From the NCBI GenBank assembly GCA_009695405.1, contig SIAZ01000208.1, positions 1 through 6,290 on the forward strand: 6,290 bases of DNA, given 5' to 3'. Shown one piece after another: positions 5,071-6,290 of the stretch. The notes beneath the pieces were generated by a model. It searched no databases, had not been told where the DNA came from, and was given only the letters and a program-made list of their open reading frames with translations. Source of the stretch: Pedosphaera sp. (GTDB lineage Bacteria > Verrucomicrobiota > Verrucomicrobiia > Limisphaerales > UBA9464). Each line of letters begins with the position of its first letter. Positions within the stretch are counted from its first letter, which is position 1. The position numbers and the translations under genes are program-made.

Positions 5071-6005
5071 ATGCAGCACAATGTCTTTCGCTTTGGTCTC
5101 ATCGGCTGGCTCTATCTTTGTCTGGTAGGGCAGATGCTCGGCGAATTTCCCTTGGTCCCGACAAAGTTCCAAGACGACGCGACTCTTTGGCGAGAGTTTG
5201 CTGATGCTTTAGGTAAAAAGTATCAAGAGGGCAAGACCCCTAAATTAAGAGATTTATACACCCAACTTGAGCGCACCAATCGGGCTTCAATTCGCTTAAA
5301 AAATTCACATCCGCGGAAAAGAAAGCCGAAGACATTTTTAAAATCTGCTCCAAGTCCGTTGTTGCTTTAGGATCGGCTTACAAATGTAACCATTGCCCCC
5401 ATTGGCATACCGGCACAACAGCCACAGGTTGGGTCATCGGGACCCGTGGAGAAATTGTATCGAATTATCACGTCCTTGCTGAGAAACGAAATACTAACGT
5501 CGTGGCTGTCGGCGTCATGACTCAGGACGGTCGATGCTTTCCCATTCAAGAAGTGCTGGTTGCGGATCGAACGCGTGATGTGGTCATTGTGCGAATTGAT
5601 TGCCACGATTTACCGACACTTGCTATCGCTCCACAAGAACCCGTCGGTCGCTCAATTTCTATTATTTCGCATCCCAATGGTGATCTCTTTACCTTTACCC
5701 ATGGTACGATTTCCCGTTATGCAAACAGAGCAGTAGAACCGTCCAGTCCGACGATTGGATGGATGTTTGTCACCGCCGATTTCGCCGTCGGATCCAGCGG
5801 TGGCCCGGTGATGAACCGTTGTGGAGATGTGGTTGGGATGGTGGCTCGAACCGCAACTCTTTCGGCGGACTCTGCAAACCCAGGATTAACGACCCAAATG
5901 GTCGTCAAAATGACAATCCCAGCCGAAACGATTCTTAACCTTGTGAGTTCTGAAAGTTTAAACCAACCAAAACGACCTTCGCGGGGTATGTCAGGGGTCA
6001 AATAG
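5071..6005 (+). CDS. Exported trypsin-like serine protease, split by a -1 frame change
   Basis: The first part (5071-5370, 99 codons) starts MQHNVFRFGLIGWLYLCLVGQ, a likely Sec signal peptide, then a charged helical region. Alone it ends without a catalytic domain. The catalytic half is in the -1 frame, open from 5271 to 6005, with no start codon before the catalytic His. Joining the frames at the A run (5298-5303) gives about 311 residues with a complete triad: His134 in SNYHVLAE, Asp170 in TRDVVIVRI, Ser243 in GSSGGP. A CNHCPHWH cluster (106-113) may bind metal. There is no PDZ domain. It probably acts outside the cytoplasm on unknown substrates. The last residues (MSGVK and stop) run into an inverted repeat near an IS, so the native C-terminus may be altered. 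Programmed frameshift, fresh pseudogene and sequencing error all remain possible. A GTG at 5502 would lose the catalytic His. Confidence 0.85.
5298..5304 (+). other. A_AAA_AAT slippery heptamer at the protease frame junction
   Basis: In the upstream frame the codons read TTA AAA AAT, so the X_XXY_YYZ heptamer A_AAA_AAT has the correct phase. A -1 slip here makes TTC (5304-5306) the next codon and enters the catalytic frame. The two frames overlap only between 5271 and 5370, and this is the obvious slip-prone site in that overlap. TCCGCGGA (5310-5317) lies just downstream, but I see no strong hairpin and no AGGAGG-type stimulator upstream. One extra A in the run would also restore a continuous frame. 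Confidence 0.5.
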
Positions 6006-6022
6006 GGACAAAGTAAAGACCC
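5995..6022. repeat. GGGTC / GACCC inverted repeat at the protease 3' end
   Basis: GGGTC (5995-5999) and GACCC (6018-6022) flank an 18-nt A-rich centre that includes TAGGGACAAAGT. The repeat overlaps the last codons and stop of the protease, and no T-run follows, so it is not an intrinsic terminator. It may be a mobile-element end or a dispersed repeat; I have a vague memory of similar sequence near REP-associated transposases but cannot confirm it. Confidence 0.4.
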
Positions 6023-6193
6023 AAGGAAGAAGTGTTAGCCTGCCTATTCTACCCTAGCTCGTTTTAAGGCCATTACTTCGTTTAAACTCAGTTTGCGTAC
6101 TCACCCAATCCGATACCGCTGGGGGTAGGTGGAAGCAAAACATCTTGAGGTTGCTTCGATTTCTCGGACGGAGAGTAAGAGGAATCCTGTACC
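6023..6193 (+). other. Non-coding leader of the IS-type transposase gene
   Basis: This stretch shows no convincing protein-coding frame. It holds one of three GTTTAAAC sites (6080-6087) and a purine-rich AAGAGGAA (6177-6184) acting as Shine-Dalgarno for the transposase, 9 nt before its ATG. The left end of the insertion sequence should lie here or just before it, but no terminal repeat can be confirmed because the other end is outside the window. Confidence 0.4.
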
Positions 6194-6290
6194 ATGGAAT
6201 CCATCATCAAAGACTCCCCTACAAAAACGCGCCGGAAGTTCGATAAATCGTTCAAATGCGAGGTCGTTCGCAACTGGTTATCGAGCGGTA
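6194..6290 (+). CDS. IS3/IS911-type transposase OrfA, helix-turn-helix (3' partial)
   Basis: 32 codons are visible before the right edge. The sequence contains RRKFDKSFKCEVVRNWLSSG, the start of the HTH_Tnp_1 helix-turn-helix of IS3-family OrfA proteins, which bind the element's terminal repeats and are normally made as a fusion with the DDE-bearing OrfB. An in-frame TAA at 6176 lies 15 nt before the ATG, so this start is well bounded. It is the only gene here with a clear purine-rich Shine-Dalgarno (AGAGGA), unlike the chromosomal genes. Whether the element is complete cannot be seen. Confidence 0.75.
   Translation, partial: MESIIKDSPTKTRRKFDKSFKCEVVRNWLSSG

Noticed and set aside
5502..6005. 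Catalytic half of the protease as an independent gene from GTG 5502
   Set aside because: This start removes the catalytic His and the first strands of the trypsin fold and has no ribosome binding site; the part upstream in the same frame is clearly protease sequence.
6088..6273. 61-codon minus-strand frame opposite the transposase start
   Set aside because: It overlaps the recognisable OrfA helix-turn-helix on the other strand and matches nothing I know.
1..6290. CRISPR array, tRNA or rRNA genes
   Set aside because: No regularly spaced repeats and no tRNA-like cloverleaf or rRNA sequence were seen on either strand.

Overview
The window looks like a piece of a Verrucomicrobiota (PVC-group) chromosome of moderate GC. 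The main clues are the Obg GTPase, whose wording (for example the LLDMAGTDNRAPWDDY and RPRLVVSNKIDEP stretches) and acidic insert in the glycine-rich domain resemble what I recall of verrucomicrobial Obg proteins, and the small EamA-like membrane protein, a form I associate with Verrucomicrobia and Planctomycetes. This is recognition from memory, not a search result.

Layout. Positions 1-121 (minus strand) hold the start of a gene resembling DUF4338/DruA-type transposase-like proteins; it runs off the left edge. Positions 231-2108 (plus) carry the conserved rplU (L21) - rpmA (L27) - obgE block. A strong intrinsic terminator (876-907) lies between rpmA and obgE, only 16 nt before the obgE start. 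Positions 2208-2933 (plus) encode a DEDDy 3'-5' exonuclease of the PolB-exonuclease-like family. Positions 2964-4826 (minus) hold a two-gene unit: a half-size EamA/DMT membrane protein, then, 36 nt downstream, a phenylacetate-CoA-ligase-like adenylating enzyme. Positions 5071-6005 (plus) encode an exported trypsin-like protease whose signal-peptide half and catalytic half lie in different frames. From about 5990 the sequence turns into a short inverted repeat and then the start of an IS3/IS911-type transposase OrfA (6194 to the right edge).

How the genes relate. L21, L27 and ObgE all concern the large ribosomal subunit and form an ancient neighbourhood. The exonuclease follows on the same strand but has its own spacer, and nothing in the sequence ties it to translation. 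The EamA-like gene and the ligase are probably co-transcribed. Mobile-element genes sit at both edges, so this is an ordinary core segment between mobile sequences.

The most interesting point is the protease. The frame change falls on an A_AAA_AAT heptamer in the correct phase for -1 slippage (5298-5304), and His, Asp and Ser of the triad are all intact after the shift. Programmed frameshifting, a recent inactivating one-base deletion and a homopolymer sequencing error all fit. Secondary points are the missing Shine-Dalgarno sequences on the chromosomal genes, a palindrome inside the EamA-gene promoter spacer, a hairpin plus T-run against the L21 start codon, and the Obg insert. I see no rRNA, tRNA, CRISPR array or complete defence system.
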